Program-made: the position numbers and the translations under genes | In this document: piece by piece, positions 21,434-31,773 of the stretch | Numbering within the stretch: the stretch's first letter is position 1 | Layout of the letters: each line of letters opens with the position of its first letter | Assembly: GCF_036227125.1 (NCBI RefSeq) | Contig: NZ_CP109435.1 | Location: 3,100,001 to 3,164,000 of the forward strand | Reading direction: 5' to 3' | DNA length: 64,000 nt | Source: Streptomyces sp. NBC_01485 | GTDB lineage: Bacteria > Actinomycetota > Actinomycetes > Streptomycetales > Streptomycetaceae | Notes under the pieces: generated by a model | Seen by the model: only the letters and a program-made list of their open reading frames with translations | Database searches by the model: none | What the model was told of the DNA's origin: nothing

Positions 21434-22855
21434 ATGGCGAACGACACCGGCACGAACGACACCAGCGCACAGAGCGACAGACTTGTCCTCCTGGTCCTCT
21501 GCGCGGCCCAGTTCATGGTCGCGCTGGACTTCTCCGTCCTGAACGTCGCCCTGCCGGTCCTCGGCGCGGACCTCGGCATGAGCCGGTCGGCGCTGCCGTG
21601 GGCGGTCACGGCGTTCGCCCTCCCGTCGGGCGGCTTCCTGCTCCTGTTCGGCCGCGTCGGCGACCTGTACGGCCGTCGCCGGCTGTTCCTGACCGGCCTG
21701 GCCCTGTTCGGCGCGGCCTCACTGCTCGCGACGCTCGCCTGGGACCCGGCGTCCTTCCTCACCGGGCGCGCGTTACAGGGGCTGGGCGCGGCGGCGATCG
21801 TCCCGACCGGCATGTCCCTGCTGACGACGACCTTCCCGGAGGGCCCGGCCCGCGACCGCGCCCTCGGCATCTCGGGCACACTGCTGTCGCTGGGCTTCAC
21901 CGTCGGCATGGTGAGCGGCGGCGTCCTGACCGACGTCCTCGGCTGGCGCTCCACGATGGCCCTGCTCGCCGTCTTCGCCCTGCTGGTGCTCCCCCTCGCC
22001 GCCGCCCTCCTGCCGGAGTCCCGCACCCCGGAGCGCCCGCGCCTGGACCTGCCCGGCGCGATCACCGTCACCGGCGGCCTCCTGGCCCTGATCCACGCCC
22101 TGTCGACGGCCGCCGACCGGGGCTTCGCCCACCCCGACGTGATCGTCACCCTGATCGCCGGCGTCGCATCGCTGACGGCGTTCGGCGTCGTCGAGTCCCG
22201 GGCGAGGACCCCGCTGGTCTCCCTCCCGATGCTGCGCCGGCGCACGGTGGCGTGGGGCAACCTGGGCGGGCTGGTCACCTTCTCGATGATGTCGACGGTC
22301 CTCTTCGTCCTGACGCTCTACCTCCAGGACGTCCTCGGCCTGTCGGCGTTCGAGACGGGCCTGGTCTTCGGCGTCCAGGGCGTGCTGTCGACGGTCGCGG
22401 GCACCTTCATCCCGAGGGTCATCGGCCGCGTCGGCGCCCGCCGCGCCCTGGTCGGCTCCCTCGCCGGCCAGGGCGCGCTGACCGCCGCCCTGCTCGGCCT
22501 GAACACGCACCCCTGGTCGGTCTGGCTCGCCACGGCCGCGGTCTCCCTGGCCGGCATGTGCCACCTGGGCGCGATCATCTCCTACGGCCTGACGGTCACC
22601 TCGGGCGTCCCGGACGGCGAACAGGGCCTCGCCACCGGCCTGGTCACCTCCACCCAGCAGCTCGGCGCCACCATCGGCATCCCCCTCCTCGGCGCACTGG
22701 CGACGACCTCGGACGCCCTGCTGCCGGGCATCCGCACCGTCCTCGCCCTGAACGCGGCGATCGTGACGGCGACGGCGGTCCTGGTCGGCCTGGGCCTGCG
22801 CCCGGGCCGCACCGCCTCAGGGCCGGTCGAGACGGAGTCGCTCGGCGCGCGGTAG
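21434..22855 (+). CDS. MFS multidrug exporter, DHA2-like
   Basis: The 473-residue protein has about 14 hydrophobic segments. The AQFMVALDFSVLNVALPVLGADLG start, the GRVGDLYGRRR loop and the RALQGLGAAAIVPTGMSLL helix are typical of drug:H+ antiporter family 2. Such pumps export drugs or the cell's own metabolites. No TetR regulator is adjacent. Its 3' end overlaps the convergent YjbR gene by 39 bases. Confidence 0.85.
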   Translation: MANDTGTNDTSAQSDRLVLLVLCAAQFMVALDFSVLNVALPVLGADLGMSRSALPWAVTAFALPSGGFLLLFGRVGDLYGRRRLFLTGLALFGAASLLATLAWDPASFLTGRALQGLGAAAIVPTGMSLLTTTFPEGPARDRALGISGTLLSLGFTVGMVSGGVLTDVLGWRSTMALLAVFALLVLPLAAALLPESRTPERPRLDLPGAITVTGGLLALIHALSTAADRGFAHPDVIVTLIAGVASLTAFGVVESRARTPLVSLPMLRRRTVAWGNLGGLVTFSMMSTVLFVLTLYLQDVLGLSAFETGLVFGVQGVLSTVAGTFIPRVIGRVGARRALVGSLAGQGALTAALLGLNTHPWSVWLATAAVSLAGMCHLGAIISYGLTVTSGVPDGEQGLATGLVTSTQQLGATIGIPLLGALATTSDALLPGIRTVLALNAAIVTATAVLVGLGLRPGRTASGPVETESLGAR

Positions 22856-23176
22856 GCCGGCGACGACCAGGTCGTACGAGTCCTCGACCAGCTCCCGGAG
22901 CAGCCCGTCCGGGAGGTCCGCGTCGGCCGTCACCGTGTTCCAGTGGCGTTTGTTCATGTGATAGCCGGGGGTGATCAGGCCCGGGTGCTCGGTGCGCAGG
23001 CGTACCGCGTCGTCCGGGTCGCACTTGAGGTTCACCGTCAGGGGCCGGGCGTCCAGGGTCGTCAGGGCGAACAGTCTGCCGCCGACCTTGAAGACCGAGG
23101 TCTCCGGGCGGAAGGGGAAGTCCTCCACCGCCGCGCCGAAGGAGAGGCAGAGGGCGCGCAGTTCCTGTGGGGTCAC
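22817..23176 (-). CDS. MmcQ/YjbR family protein
   Basis: The 119-residue protein has the compact YjbR fold (PFRPETSVFKVGGRLFAL, LTVNLKCDPDDAVRLR, HMNKRHWNTVTAD). The family has a CyaY-like/double-wing DNA-binding-type fold and an unclear role. It starts with a GTG overlapping the 3' end of the CNNM gene by four bases, so it is the last gene of the phoH-ybeY-CNNM operon. Confidence 0.85.
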   Translation of the reverse strand: MTPQELRALCLSFGAAVEDFPFRPETSVFKVGGRLFALTTLDARPLTVNLKCDPDDAVRLRTEHPGLITPGYHMNKRHWNTVTADADLPDGLLRELVEDSYDLVVAGLPRAERLRLDRP

Positions 23177-24480
23177 TCCGGTTTCTCCTGCTCGGGCGGG
23201 CCGGCCGCCGGGTCCACCGGCTCCACCAGCACCGTCACGATCTTGTTGCGGCGGCCGGCCGCCGCCTCCGCCGTCAGGCGCAGGGTCCGGCCGTCCGGGA
23301 GGTCGACCGTGCTCGACGCGCCGGCGATCGGCACCCGGCCCAGGGCCTTCGCGAGCAGTCCGCCGACGGTCTCCACGTCCTCGTCGTCGTACTCCTCCAG
23401 GCCGTACAGCTCGCCGAGGTCGGTGATGTCGAGACGGGCGGTCACCCGGTGGCGGTCGTCGCCGAGCCGCTCCACGGGCGGGAGTTCACGGTCGTACTCG
23501 TCGGTGATCTCGCCGACGATCTCCTCCAGGATGTCCTCGATGGTGACGATGCCGGCCGTGCCGCCGTACTCGTCGATGACGACGGCGACGTGGTTGCGGT
23601 CCTGCTGCATCTCGCGCAGCAGGTCACCGGCGTTCTTGGTGTCGGGGACGAACGCGGCCGGCCGCATCGCCGTCGACACCAGCTCGCCCTCCGCGTCCCG
23701 GCTGATGTGCGTCTTGCGGACCAGGTCCTTCAGGTACACGATGCCGACGATGTCGTCCTCGCTCTCCCCGCTCACCGGTATGCGGGAGAAACCGGAGCGC
23801 AGCGCCAGCGTCAGGGCCTGGCGGATGGTCTTGTAGCGCTCGATGACGACGAGGTCGGTCCTCGGGACCATGACCTCCCGTACGAGGGTGTCGCCCAGCT
23901 CGAAGACCGAGTGCACCATGCGGCGCTCGTCGTCCTCGATCAGGGACTCCTTCTCGGCGAGGTCGACCAGCGCCCGCAGCTCCGCCTCGGAGGCGAAGGG
24001 GCCGCGGCGGAAGCCCTTGCCGGGCGTGAGCGCGTTGCCGATGAGGATGAGGAGCGACGGGATCGGGCCCATGATCCGCGCCAGCGGCAGCAGGACGTAC
24101 GCCGCCGCCGTCGCCGTGTTCAGCGGGTGCTGGCGGCCGATGGTGCGCGGGGAGACGCCGACGGCGACGTACGACACCAGGACCATGACGCCGATCGCGG
24201 CGAACAGGGCCGGGGTCGTGCCGTCGATCTCCTGGAGGCAGGCGTAGGTGACCAGCGCGGCGGCGGCCATCTCGCAGGCGACGCGGACCAGCAGCGCCAC
24301 GTTCAGGTAGCGGGTGGGGTCGGCGGCGATCTGCGCCAGCTTGGCGCTGCCGCGCCGGCCGGACCGTACGGCCTCCTCGGCGCGGAAGCTGGAGACGCGC
24401 GCGAGGCCCGCCTCCGCGCAGGCGGCGAGCCAGGCGACGACGACCAGGGCGATCGCGCCGGAGACGAGCGCGGGGCTCAT
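23173..24480 (-). CDS. CNNM/CorC-type transmembrane CBS protein
   Basis: The 435-residue protein has a DUF21/CNNM membrane domain with four hydrophobic segments in residues 1-140, a CBS pair ([21 protein letters not shown] and [19 protein letters not shown]), and a C-terminal CorC_HlyC domain ([19 protein letters not shown]). Proteins of this family are implicated in magnesium and cobalt efflux or sensing. It follows ybeY with a four-base overlap, the standard actinobacterial order. Confidence 0.88.
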   Translation of the reverse strand: MSPALVSGAIALVVVAWLAACAEAGLARVSSFRAEEAVRSGRRGSAKLAQIAADPTRYLNVALLVRVACEMAAAALVTYACLQEIDGTTPALFAAIGVMVLVSYVAVGVSPRTIGRQHPLNTATAAAYVLLPLARIMGPIPSLLILIGNALTPGKGFRRGPFASEAELRALVDLAEKESLIEDDERRMVHSVFELGDTLVREVMVPRTDLVVIERYKTIRQALTLALRSGFSRIPVSGESEDDIVGIVYLKDLVRKTHISRDAEGELVSTAMRPAAFVPDTKNAGDLLREMQQDRNHVAVVIDEYGGTAGIVTIEDILEEIVGEITDEYDRELPPVERLGDDRHRVTARLDITDLGELYGLEEYDDEDVETVGGLLAKALGRVPIAGASSTVDLPDGRTLRLTAEAAAGRRNKIVTVLVEPVDPAAGPPEQEKPE

Positions 24481-24974
24481 GAGACGGTCGGGGCCGGAGA
24501 CGGGCCGGTCATGCCCTTCTCCGCGCGCCAGCCATCCACGATGGCCTGCTGGAGGCCGAACATCTCGGCCTTCTCGTCAGGCTCCTCGTGGTCGTACCCG
24601 AGCAGGTGCAACGCCCCGTGGACGGTGAGCAGTTGGAGCTCCTCGTCCATGGAGTGCCGCGTCGCCGCCTCCTTGCCCTGCCGCTCGGCGACCTCCGGGC
24701 ACAGCACGATGTCGCCGAGGAGGCCCTGCGGGGGCTCGTCGTCGTCCTTCGACGGCGGACGCAGCTCGTCCATCGGGAAGGACATGACGTCCGTCGGCCC
24801 CGGCAGGTCCATCCACTGGATGTGCAACTGCTCCATGGCGTCGGCGTCCACGACGATCACCGAGAGCTCGGAGAGCGGGTGGATGCGCATCCGCGCGAGC
24901 GCGTAGCGGGCGATGTCGAGGATCGCCTGCTCGTCGACCTCGGTTCCGGACTCGTTGTTGACGTCGATCGACAT
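24477..24974 (-). CDS. ybeY: Endoribonuclease YbeY (rRNA maturation)
   Basis: The 165-residue product carries the zinc motif [11 protein letters not shown] (three His ligands, about residues 120-130). It is a single-strand-specific endoribonuclease that matures 16S rRNA 3' ends and supports ribosome quality control. The start [15 protein letters not shown] at 24974 lies 13 bases after the phoH stop, so phoH and ybeY are co-transcribed. Confidence 0.93.
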   Translation of the reverse strand: MSIDVNNESGTEVDEQAILDIARYALARMRIHPLSELSVIVVDADAMEQLHIQWMDLPGPTDVMSFPMDELRPPSKDDDEPPQGLLGDIVLCPEVAERQGKEAATRHSMDEELQLLTVHGALHLLGYDHEEPDEKAEMFGLQQAIVDGWRAEKGMTGPSPAPTVS

Positions 24975-24987
24975 GGTGCTGGTTCGT

Positions 24988-26046
<1,059 letters not shown>

Positions 26047-26145
26047 AGGCCGGCCCGAGGGCCTCTACGTCCTCCCGGATGCGTCTCGCCTGCCACGAGG
26101 GCGGCCTGGCGTGTTCCAGCGTACGCCAGGGGGGTGACAACGCCG

Positions 26146-26238
26146 TAGGGCTTTTCCCTGGGTCGCCGCAGGGCTTTTCTCTGGGCTGGTACAGGGCTTT
26201 TTCTTTGGGCTGGCGCAGGGCTTTCCTCTGGGCCGGTG
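26146..26238. repeat. Four-unit 23-bp tandem repeat
   Basis: Four imperfect copies of about 23 bases lie at 26146-26168, 26169-26191, 26192-26215 and 26216-26238, with the core CAGGGCTTTTCTCTGGGC. They fill the gap between the PfkB kinase stop (26240) and the phoH upstream region and are richer in T than their neighbours. Confidence 0.75.
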
Positions 26239-26239
26239 A

Positions 26240-27493
26240 CTATGCCGAGCGGCCGAAACCGATCGTCGGTACCGCTCTGCGCAGCGGCCACGGGGCGGCC
26301 TCCTCCTGCGCCGAGAGCAGTGTCGGGAGCAGGTCGTCCAGGAACGTGTAGCGGCGCAGCGCCTCGGGGGTCTGGCCCTCGACCGACTGGACCCTGCGCC
26401 ACCAGGCGGCGATCTCGGACCAGCCGGGGGCGGAGAGCGAGCCGCCGAACTCCTGGACGGACAGGGCGGCGGTGAGGCCGGCGAAGGCGAGGCGGTCGGC
26501 GAGGGGCCAGCCGGCGAGCGTGCCGGTGACGAAGCCGGCCACGAAGACGTCCCCGGCGCCGGTGGGGTCGAGGGCCTCGACGGCGATGGCGGGGACCTCG
26601 GCGCTCTCGCCGGTGCGGCGGTCCACGGCGTACGCGCCCTCCGCACCGAGCGTGACGACCGCGAGCGGTACGTGCGCGGTGAGGGCGTGGGCGGCGGCGC
26701 GGGGGCAGGTGGCGCCGGTGTAGCGCATGGCCTCCTCCGCGTTCGGCAGGAAGGCCTCGCAGTGCGCGAGGTCGGTGAGGCCGGAGAGGTCCCAGGCGCC
26801 GGTGTCGTCCCAGCCGACGTCGGCGAAGACGCGGGTGCCGCGGGCGGCGGCCTGGGCGATCCAGGGAGCGCGCTTGCCGGGGGTGAGGGAGGCGACGGCG
26901 GCGCGGGCGGGGGGCGGGCAGGCGGGGGCGCCCTCGTGCAGCGGTACGGCTTCCGGGGGCGGCTCGTGGCCGTGGGAGACCATCGTGCGTTCGCCCTCGT
27001 AGGCCATGGAGACGGTGACCGAGGAGTGCCAGCCGGGGACGGTGCGCGAGGTGCTGAGGTCGATGCCCTCGCCCCGTTCGAGGGCGTCCCAGCAGTACTC
27101 GCCGTAGTGGTCGTCGCCGAAGGCCGCGGCGAGGGCGGTGCGCAGGCCGAGGCGGGCGAGCGCGGTGGCCATGTTGGCGACGCCGCCGGGGCTCGACCCC
27201 ATCCCGCGTGCCCAGGACTCGGTCCCGCGCACCGGGGCGGAGTCGAGCCCGGTGAAGATGATGTCGAGGAAGACGGGGCCGGTGAGGTAGACGTCCCACG
27301 GCGGGTCGTCGGAGGTGCGGTGGGCGGCCAGCGGGTCGACCCCGGCGGCCTGGCCGCTACGACCGGCGTGTCCGCCCTGGCCGGCCTGTCCGCCCGGGCC
27401 GCCCTGTCTTCTCTGGCTGCTCGGGCCGTTCTGGCCGGTCGGGCCGGTTCGGTGGTGGTGTCCCTCTCCGGTGGACGCGTGGGACGCGGTCAC
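26240..27493 (-). CDS. PfkB-family carbohydrate kinase
   Basis: The 417-residue protein has the ribokinase/PfkB fold from about residue 65 (WDVYLTGPVFLDIIFTGL), the GGVANMATALARLG substrate region, and the C-terminal anion-hole motif DPTGAGDVFVAGF with the catalytic Asp. The phosphate acceptor is not evident. The first 60 residues form a Gly/Gln/His-rich, collagen-like stretch (GGPGGQAGQGG and so on) absent from typical family members. Start: GTG at 27493 with AGGGAG 6 nt upstream. The neighbouring glucarate genes suggest, but do not prove, a sugar-acid link. Confidence 0.8.
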   Translation of the reverse strand: MTASHASTGEGHHHRTGPTGQNGPSSQRRQGGPGGQAGQGGHAGRSGQAAGVDPLAAHRTSDDPPWDVYLTGPVFLDIIFTGLDSAPVRGTESWARGMGSSPGGVANMATALARLGLRTALAAAFGDDHYGEYCWDALERGEGIDLSTSRTVPGWHSSVTVSMAYEGERTMVSHGHEPPPEAVPLHEGAPACPPPARAAVASLTPGKRAPWIAQAAARGTRVFADVGWDDTGAWDLSGLTDLAHCEAFLPNAEEAMRYTGATCPRAAAHALTAHVPLAVVTLGAEGAYAVDRRTGESAEVPAIAVEALDPTGAGDVFVAGFVTGTLAGWPLADRLAFAGLTAALSVQEFGGSLSAPGWSEIAAWWRRVQSVEGQTPEALRRYTFLDDLLPTLLSAQEEAAPWPLRRAVPTIGFGRSA

Positions 27494-27580
27494 GGTGTGC
27501 TCCCTGACGTGGTGCCGATCCGGCCAGTGTGCACCACACCGCCGACGACACGCCGTCCGTCACACGCGCCACGGGGGCAC

Positions 27581-28876
27581 TTACCAGCGCGGCACCGACG
27601 GCGTCACCCAGTCGGGCTCGGCGACCCGCATCGCCGCCGCGTCGTCGCGCTCGCGCAGGGCGCCGTCGTCGTCCAGCCAGCGTTGGTGGAGGAACGCGAG
27701 CTTGTCGCGGTCGAGTTCGACGCCGAGGCCGGGCGCGTCGGAGACGGCGAGCCTGCCGTCGGTGAAGGTGAGGCGCTCGGTGAGGACGTCCTCGGACTGC
27801 CAGGGGTAGTGGGAGTCGCAGGCGTGGTGGAGGTTGGGGACGGTCGAGGCCACGTGGGTCATCGCGGTCAGGCTGATGCCCAGGTGGGTGTTGGAGTGCA
27901 TGGAGACGCCGACGCCGAACGTGCGGCAGATCGCGGCGAGTTGCTGCGTGTTGCGCAGTCCGCCCCAGTAGTGGTGGTCGGACAGGACGACCTGGACGGC
28001 GTCCTTGGTGAACGCCTCCTTGATCTCGGCGAACGTCGTCACGCACATGTTGGTGGCGAGCGGCACGTCGGTCTTCGCGGCGACCTCGGCCATGGCCGGG
28101 GTGCCGAGGGCCGGGTCCTCCAGGTATTCGAGGATGCCCCCGATCTCCTCGGCCACCCTCAGTGAAGTCGCCACGGACCAGGCGCCGTTGGGGTCCAGGC
28201 GCAGGGGGTGGCCGGGGAACGCCTCGGCCAGGGCGCGGACGGCGGCGATCTCCTCGTCCGGCGGGAAGACGCCGCCCTTGAGCTTGAAGGAGGTGAAGCC
28301 GTAGCGCTCCTTGAAGCGGCGGGCCTGCTCGACGACCCCGGCCGGGTCGACGGCGGCGCCCCAGTCGTCCTTCTCGGCCGCGACGCCCTCGGGGTGGTCG
28401 GCCCACTTGTAGAACAGGTAGGCGCTGTACTCGACGGCGTCGCGCACCTTGCCGCCGAGCAGCGCGTGCACGGGCAGGCCGAGCGCCTTGCCGAGGGCGT
28501 CGAGGCAGGCGACCTCGAAGGCGGAGACGACGGACAGGCGCAGCTTGTCGGCGGTCTGGACGCCGCGCAGTCCGCCGACGTCCACCTGCCCGGAGACCCG
28601 GGAGCTGTCGACGCTCACCTCGTCGGCGACCGTGAACAGTCCGTTCAGGTCGCTGACTTGACGGCCTGTCAGCTTCTCCGCGAACGGGCGGGCCAGTTCC
28701 AGGTACTTGGTGTCGCCGTAGGTCTCGCCGACGCCCGTGGTCCCGTCGGCCGTCACGACCTCGACGATCAGCCGGGGGGTGTAAGGCTGGTGCACGCCCT
28801 GGGTGTTGAGCAGGGGCGGGTCGGCGACCAGGATCGGGGTGAGGCGGACGTCCGTGATGGTGAGGTCGGGGCTCAC
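27581..28876 (-). CDS. Glucarate dehydratase-type enolase-superfamily enzyme
   Basis: The 431-residue enzyme shows the enolase-superfamily barrel with metal-binding and catalytic motifs: TSFKLKGGVFPP (K-x-K), LRLDPNGAWS (Asp ligand), EYLEDPALG (Glu ligand), and GVGVSMHSNTHLGISL with the catalytic His. This pattern matches D-glucarate dehydratase, which makes 5-keto-4-deoxy-D-glucarate. The start (GTG at 28876) overlaps the end of the upstream kdgD-type gene by four bases. A divergent IclR regulator supports an inducible sugar-acid operon. Confidence 0.88.
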   Translation of the reverse strand: MSPDLTITDVRLTPILVADPPLLNTQGVHQPYTPRLIVEVVTADGTTGVGETYGDTKYLELARPFAEKLTGRQVSDLNGLFTVADEVSVDSSRVSGQVDVGGLRGVQTADKLRLSVVSAFEVACLDALGKALGLPVHALLGGKVRDAVEYSAYLFYKWADHPEGVAAEKDDWGAAVDPAGVVEQARRFKERYGFTSFKLKGGVFPPDEEIAAVRALAEAFPGHPLRLDPNGAWSVATSLRVAEEIGGILEYLEDPALGTPAMAEVAAKTDVPLATNMCVTTFAEIKEAFTKDAVQVVLSDHHYWGGLRNTQQLAAICRTFGVGVSMHSNTHLGISLTAMTHVASTVPNLHHACDSHYPWQSEDVLTERLTFTDGRLAVSDAPGLGVELDRDKLAFLHQRWLDDDGALRERDDAAAMRVAEPDWVTPSVPRW

Positions 28877-29844
28877 AGGGCGGCTCCTACGAGGTCGAGG
28901 CCTGCGGTGAGGACGGTCGTGAGGTCGGCCAGGTCGGCGGGCGAGGGGTCGGTGAGCGGGGCGCGGACCGGGCCGACGGGGCGTCCGCGCAGCCGGGCCG
29001 CGGCCTTCACCAGGGACACGGCGTAGCCGGGCACCCGGTCGCGGAGCTCGACGAGCGGGACGTAGAAGTCGCGCAGCAGCCGCTCCACCGTCTTGTCGTC
29101 GCCGTCGCGCAACGCGCCGAAGAAGGCATTGGCGATCTCGGGGGCGAAGGCGTGGACGGCGGAGGAGTAGGCGGGGACGCCGACGGTGGCGTAGGCGCGG
29201 GCCTGGATCTCGGCGGTGGAGGCGCCGTTGAAGAAGAGGAAGCCCTCGGGGGCGGCGAGGGTGAGGCGCTGGAGGCGGTCGAGGTCGCTGTGGCCGTCCT
29301 TGACGCCGATGACGGTCGGGAGGGCGGCGATGCGTCTCAACGAGGCTGCGGTGAAGGTGACCTGGCCGCGCTGGTAGGCGATGAGGGGCAGCGGGGTGCG
29401 GGCGGCGATCTGCTCCAGTTGGGCGACGAGGCCGTCCTGCGGGGCGGCGACGAGGTAGTGCGGGAGGACGAGGAGGGCGTCGACGCCGGCCTCCTCGGCG
29501 ATGCGCGCGAACCGCACGGCCTGCGCCCAGCCGTAGCCGACGCCGGCGACGACGGGCACGCGGCCGGCCGCCTCCTCGACGGCGATCGTGACGACCCGGC
29601 GGTACTCGTCCTCGTCGAGGGAGAAGAACTCGCCGGTGCCGCAGGCGGGGAAGACGGCGCCGGGGGCGGTCGCGATCTGGGCCGCGACGTGCGTGCGGAA
29701 GCCGTCCTCGTCGAGGGAGCCGTCGTCGTGGAAGCTGGTGAGCGGGAACGACAGCACCCCCTGCGCCATGCCGTCCCGCAGCCGCCGGACGGTCTCCCGA
29801 ACGGTGTCCGGAGCTGTTTCCTTGTCGAGGCCCACCTCGTCCAT
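28873..29844 (-). CDS. 5-dehydro-4-deoxyglucarate dehydratase
   Basis: The 323-residue DapA-fold enzyme carries the Schiff-base Lys in VIGVKDGHSDL and the catalytic Tyr in LIAYQRGQ. The length and the DGMAQGVLSFPLTSFHDDGS start are those of 5-dehydro-4-deoxyglucarate dehydratase (KdgD), which yields 2-oxoglutarate semialdehyde. This is the step after glucarate dehydratase. An AGGGAG site lies directly against the ATG at 29844, so a GTG three codons in (29835) may be the true start. The gene is divergent from an IclR-type regulator. Confidence 0.85.
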   Translation of the reverse strand: MDEVGLDKETAPDTVRETVRRLRDGMAQGVLSFPLTSFHDDGSLDEDGFRTHVAAQIATAPGAVFPACGTGEFFSLDEDEYRRVVTIAVEEAAGRVPVVAGVGYGWAQAVRFARIAEEAGVDALLVLPHYLVAAPQDGLVAQLEQIAARTPLPLIAYQRGQVTFTAASLRRIAALPTVIGVKDGHSDLDRLQRLTLAAPEGFLFFNGASTAEIQARAYATVGVPAYSSAVHAFAPEIANAFFGALRDGDDKTVERLLRDFYVPLVELRDRVPGYAVSLVKAAARLRGRPVGPVRAPLTDPSPADLADLTTVLTAGLDLVGAAL

Positions 29845-29938
29845 CTCCCTATGTAGACGTCATCCATGTATGAAGATGGAGATTAGATACGCGAACGCCG
29901 ACCGTCAATGGATGCGCGCACACCCGTACGATCGGCAC
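29845..29938. promoter_or_regulatory. Divergent promoter region of the glucarate locus
   Basis: This 94-base AT-richer region separates kdgD from the IclR gene. It contains ATCTCC...GGAGAT arms spanning 29844-29884 and a -10-like TTAGATAC (29883-29890) for the IclR gene. It is the likely site of IclR binding; exact half-sites are not clear. Confidence 0.5.
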
Positions 29939-30745
29939 ATGTCGGAGACAGGCGGCGTCCGCGCGGTGAAGTCGGCGGCGCGCACGGTCGAGCTGCTGGA
30001 ACTGCTCGCGGCGCGCGGGGACCGGCCGGTGCGGCTGCAGGAGCTGGCGGACGAGCTGGGCGTGCCGCGCAGCTCGATGTACGCGCTGCTGCAGACCCTG
30101 ATCGGCCGGGGCTGGGTCCGCACGGACGTCACCGGCTCGCTCTACGGCATCGGCATCCACGCCCTGCTGACCGGCACCAGCTACCTCGACTCCGACCCGC
30201 GCGTCCGGCTGGTGCGGCCCTACCTCGACGAGGCGTCGGAGGCGCTGGGCGAGACGATCCACCTGGGGCGGCTGGACGGCCGGAGCGTGGCGTATCTGGC
30301 GACGCGCGAGTCGCACGAATACCTGCGCACCATCAGCCGGGTCGGACGCCGGCTGCCCGCGCACGCCGGCGCGCTCGGCAAGGCACTCCTCGCCCAGCGG
30401 CCGGACGAGGAGCTGCCCGAGGGGCCGTACGAGGCGCTCACCCCGCACTCCCACACCGGCCGGGAGTCGCTGCGCGCCGACCTCGCCGAGGTGCGGGCGC
30501 GCGGGTACTCCGTGGACCGCGAGGAGGGCGTCCTCGGCATCGTCGGCTTCGGCTTCGCCCTGCGCTACGACACGCCCGCCCAGGACGCGGTCAGTTGCTC
30601 GGTGCCGGTGGCCCGGCTGACGCCGGAGCACGAGGAGCGGATCGTCGCGGTGATGCGGGAGATCCGGGCGAAGATCGAGACGACGGCGACGGGGACGGCG
30701 ACTCGGGCTGCGCCAGGCTTCGGCGGGGCCGTCGACTGGCGTTAA
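29939..30745 (+). CDS. IclR-family transcriptional regulator
   Basis: The 268-residue protein has an N-terminal winged helix (AVKSAARTVELLELLAARGDRPVRLQELADELGVPRSSMYALLQTLIGRGWV split over residues 8-60) and an IclR effector domain (HAGALGKALLAQRP, GYSVDREEGVLGIVGFGFAL). It is divergent from the glucarate genes and probably controls them in response to a sugar acid or its breakdown product. The start is the first ATG after the promoter region. The 3' end is separated by 18 bases holding the palindrome GCGCCCGGGCGC from the convergent deaminase gene. Confidence 0.88.
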   Translation: MSETGGVRAVKSAARTVELLELLAARGDRPVRLQELADELGVPRSSMYALLQTLIGRGWVRTDVTGSLYGIGIHALLTGTSYLDSDPRVRLVRPYLDEASEALGETIHLGRLDGRSVAYLATRESHEYLRTISRVGRRLPAHAGALGKALLAQRPDEELPEGPYEALTPHSHTGRESLRADLAEVRARGYSVDREEGVLGIVGFGFALRYDTPAQDAVSCSVPVARLTPEHEERIVAVMREIRAKIETTATGTATRAAPGFGGAVDWR

Positions 30746-30763
30746 CGCGCCCGGGCGCTCTCC

Positions 30764-31753
30764 TCAGAACGCGTACGCGGCCACCTCGGCGAGATACCGC
30801 GCCCGCCGCTCCTCGTCGTCCTCCAGGAAGGAGGCGACGAAGGAGTTGCGGGCCAGCTCGCGCAGTTGCTCCGGGCCGAGCCCCAACTCCCGCCGTACGG
30901 CGTCGAAGTTGTCGCCGGCGTACCCGCCGAAGTAGGCGGGATCATCGGAGTTGACCGTGCACACGAGGCCCGCGTCGAGCATGGCGGGCAGCGGGTGGCC
31001 GGCGAGGACGTCGACGGTCCGCAGCCGTACGTTGGACAGCGGGCACAGCGTCAGCGGGATCCGCTCGCGCACCAGCCGCTCGACGAGGGCCGGGTCCTCC
31101 ATGCAGCGCAGCCCGTGGTCGACGCGCTCCACGCCGAGGACGTCGAGGGCCTCGGTGATGTACTGCGGCGGCCCCTCCTCGCCGGCGTGCGCGACGCGCC
31201 GCAGTCCCAGCGCGGCGGCGGCCTCGTACACCTCGCGGAACTTCGCCGGCGGATGCCCGACCTCGGCGGAGTCCAGTCCGATGCCGGTGATCCGGTCGAG
31301 ATAGGGCCCCGCCGCCTCCAGCGTCCGCAGGGCCGACTCGGCGGACTCGTCGCGCAGGAAGCAGAGGATGAGGCGGGTGGAGACCCCGTGGCGGGCCTCG
31401 CTGCCGCCCAGCGCGCGCCACAGCCCCTCCACGACCGTGCCCATGCCCACCCCCCGGGCGAGGTGGGCCTGCGGGTCGAAGAAGATCTCCGCGTGCCGCA
31501 CGCCCTGCCCGGCGGCCCGGGCGAGGTAGGCATTGGCGAGATCCTCGAAGTCCCGCTCGGTGCGGAGCACCGCCATCAGCTCGTAGTAGAGGTTCAGGAA
31601 GGACTGGAGGTCCGCGAACTCGTACGCCTTGCGGAGCTCTTCGGTGTCGGCGTACGGCAGGGCCATCTTGTTGCGGGCGGCCAGCTCGAACGCCAGCTCC
31701 GGTTCCAGGGTGCCTTCGATGTGCAGGTGAAGTTCGGCTTTGGGGAGGGGCAT
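30764..31753 (-). CDS. Adenosine deaminase-family enzyme, adenine deaminase-like
   Basis: The 329-residue amidohydrolase has HLHIEGTLEPEL (metal ligands), VAHAGEEGPP (catalytic His/Glu) and VNSDDPAYFGGY. The blocks FADLQSFLNLYY, EIFFDPQAHLARGV and CFLRDESAESAL are those of the adenine deaminase (Aah1-like) subgroup rather than the classical adenosine deaminases. It would convert adenine to hypoxanthine in purine salvage. The start MPLPKAELHLH fits the family. It is followed upstream by rnz on the same strand, with 20 bases between. Confidence 0.83.
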   Translation of the reverse strand: MPLPKAELHLHIEGTLEPELAFELAARNKMALPYADTEELRKAYEFADLQSFLNLYYELMAVLRTERDFEDLANAYLARAAGQGVRHAEIFFDPQAHLARGVGMGTVVEGLWRALGGSEARHGVSTRLILCFLRDESAESALRTLEAAGPYLDRITGIGLDSAEVGHPPAKFREVYEAAAALGLRRVAHAGEEGPPQYITEALDVLGVERVDHGLRCMEDPALVERLVRERIPLTLCPLSNVRLRTVDVLAGHPLPAMLDAGLVCTVNSDDPAYFGGYAGDNFDAVRRELGLGPEQLRELARNSFVASFLEDDEERRARYLAEVAAYAF

Positions 31754-31773
31754 CAAAGCATCGTACGGCCGCT

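Noticed and set aside
26146..26238. CRISPR-like array
   Set aside because: The units are adjacent with no spacers and no cas genes are near.
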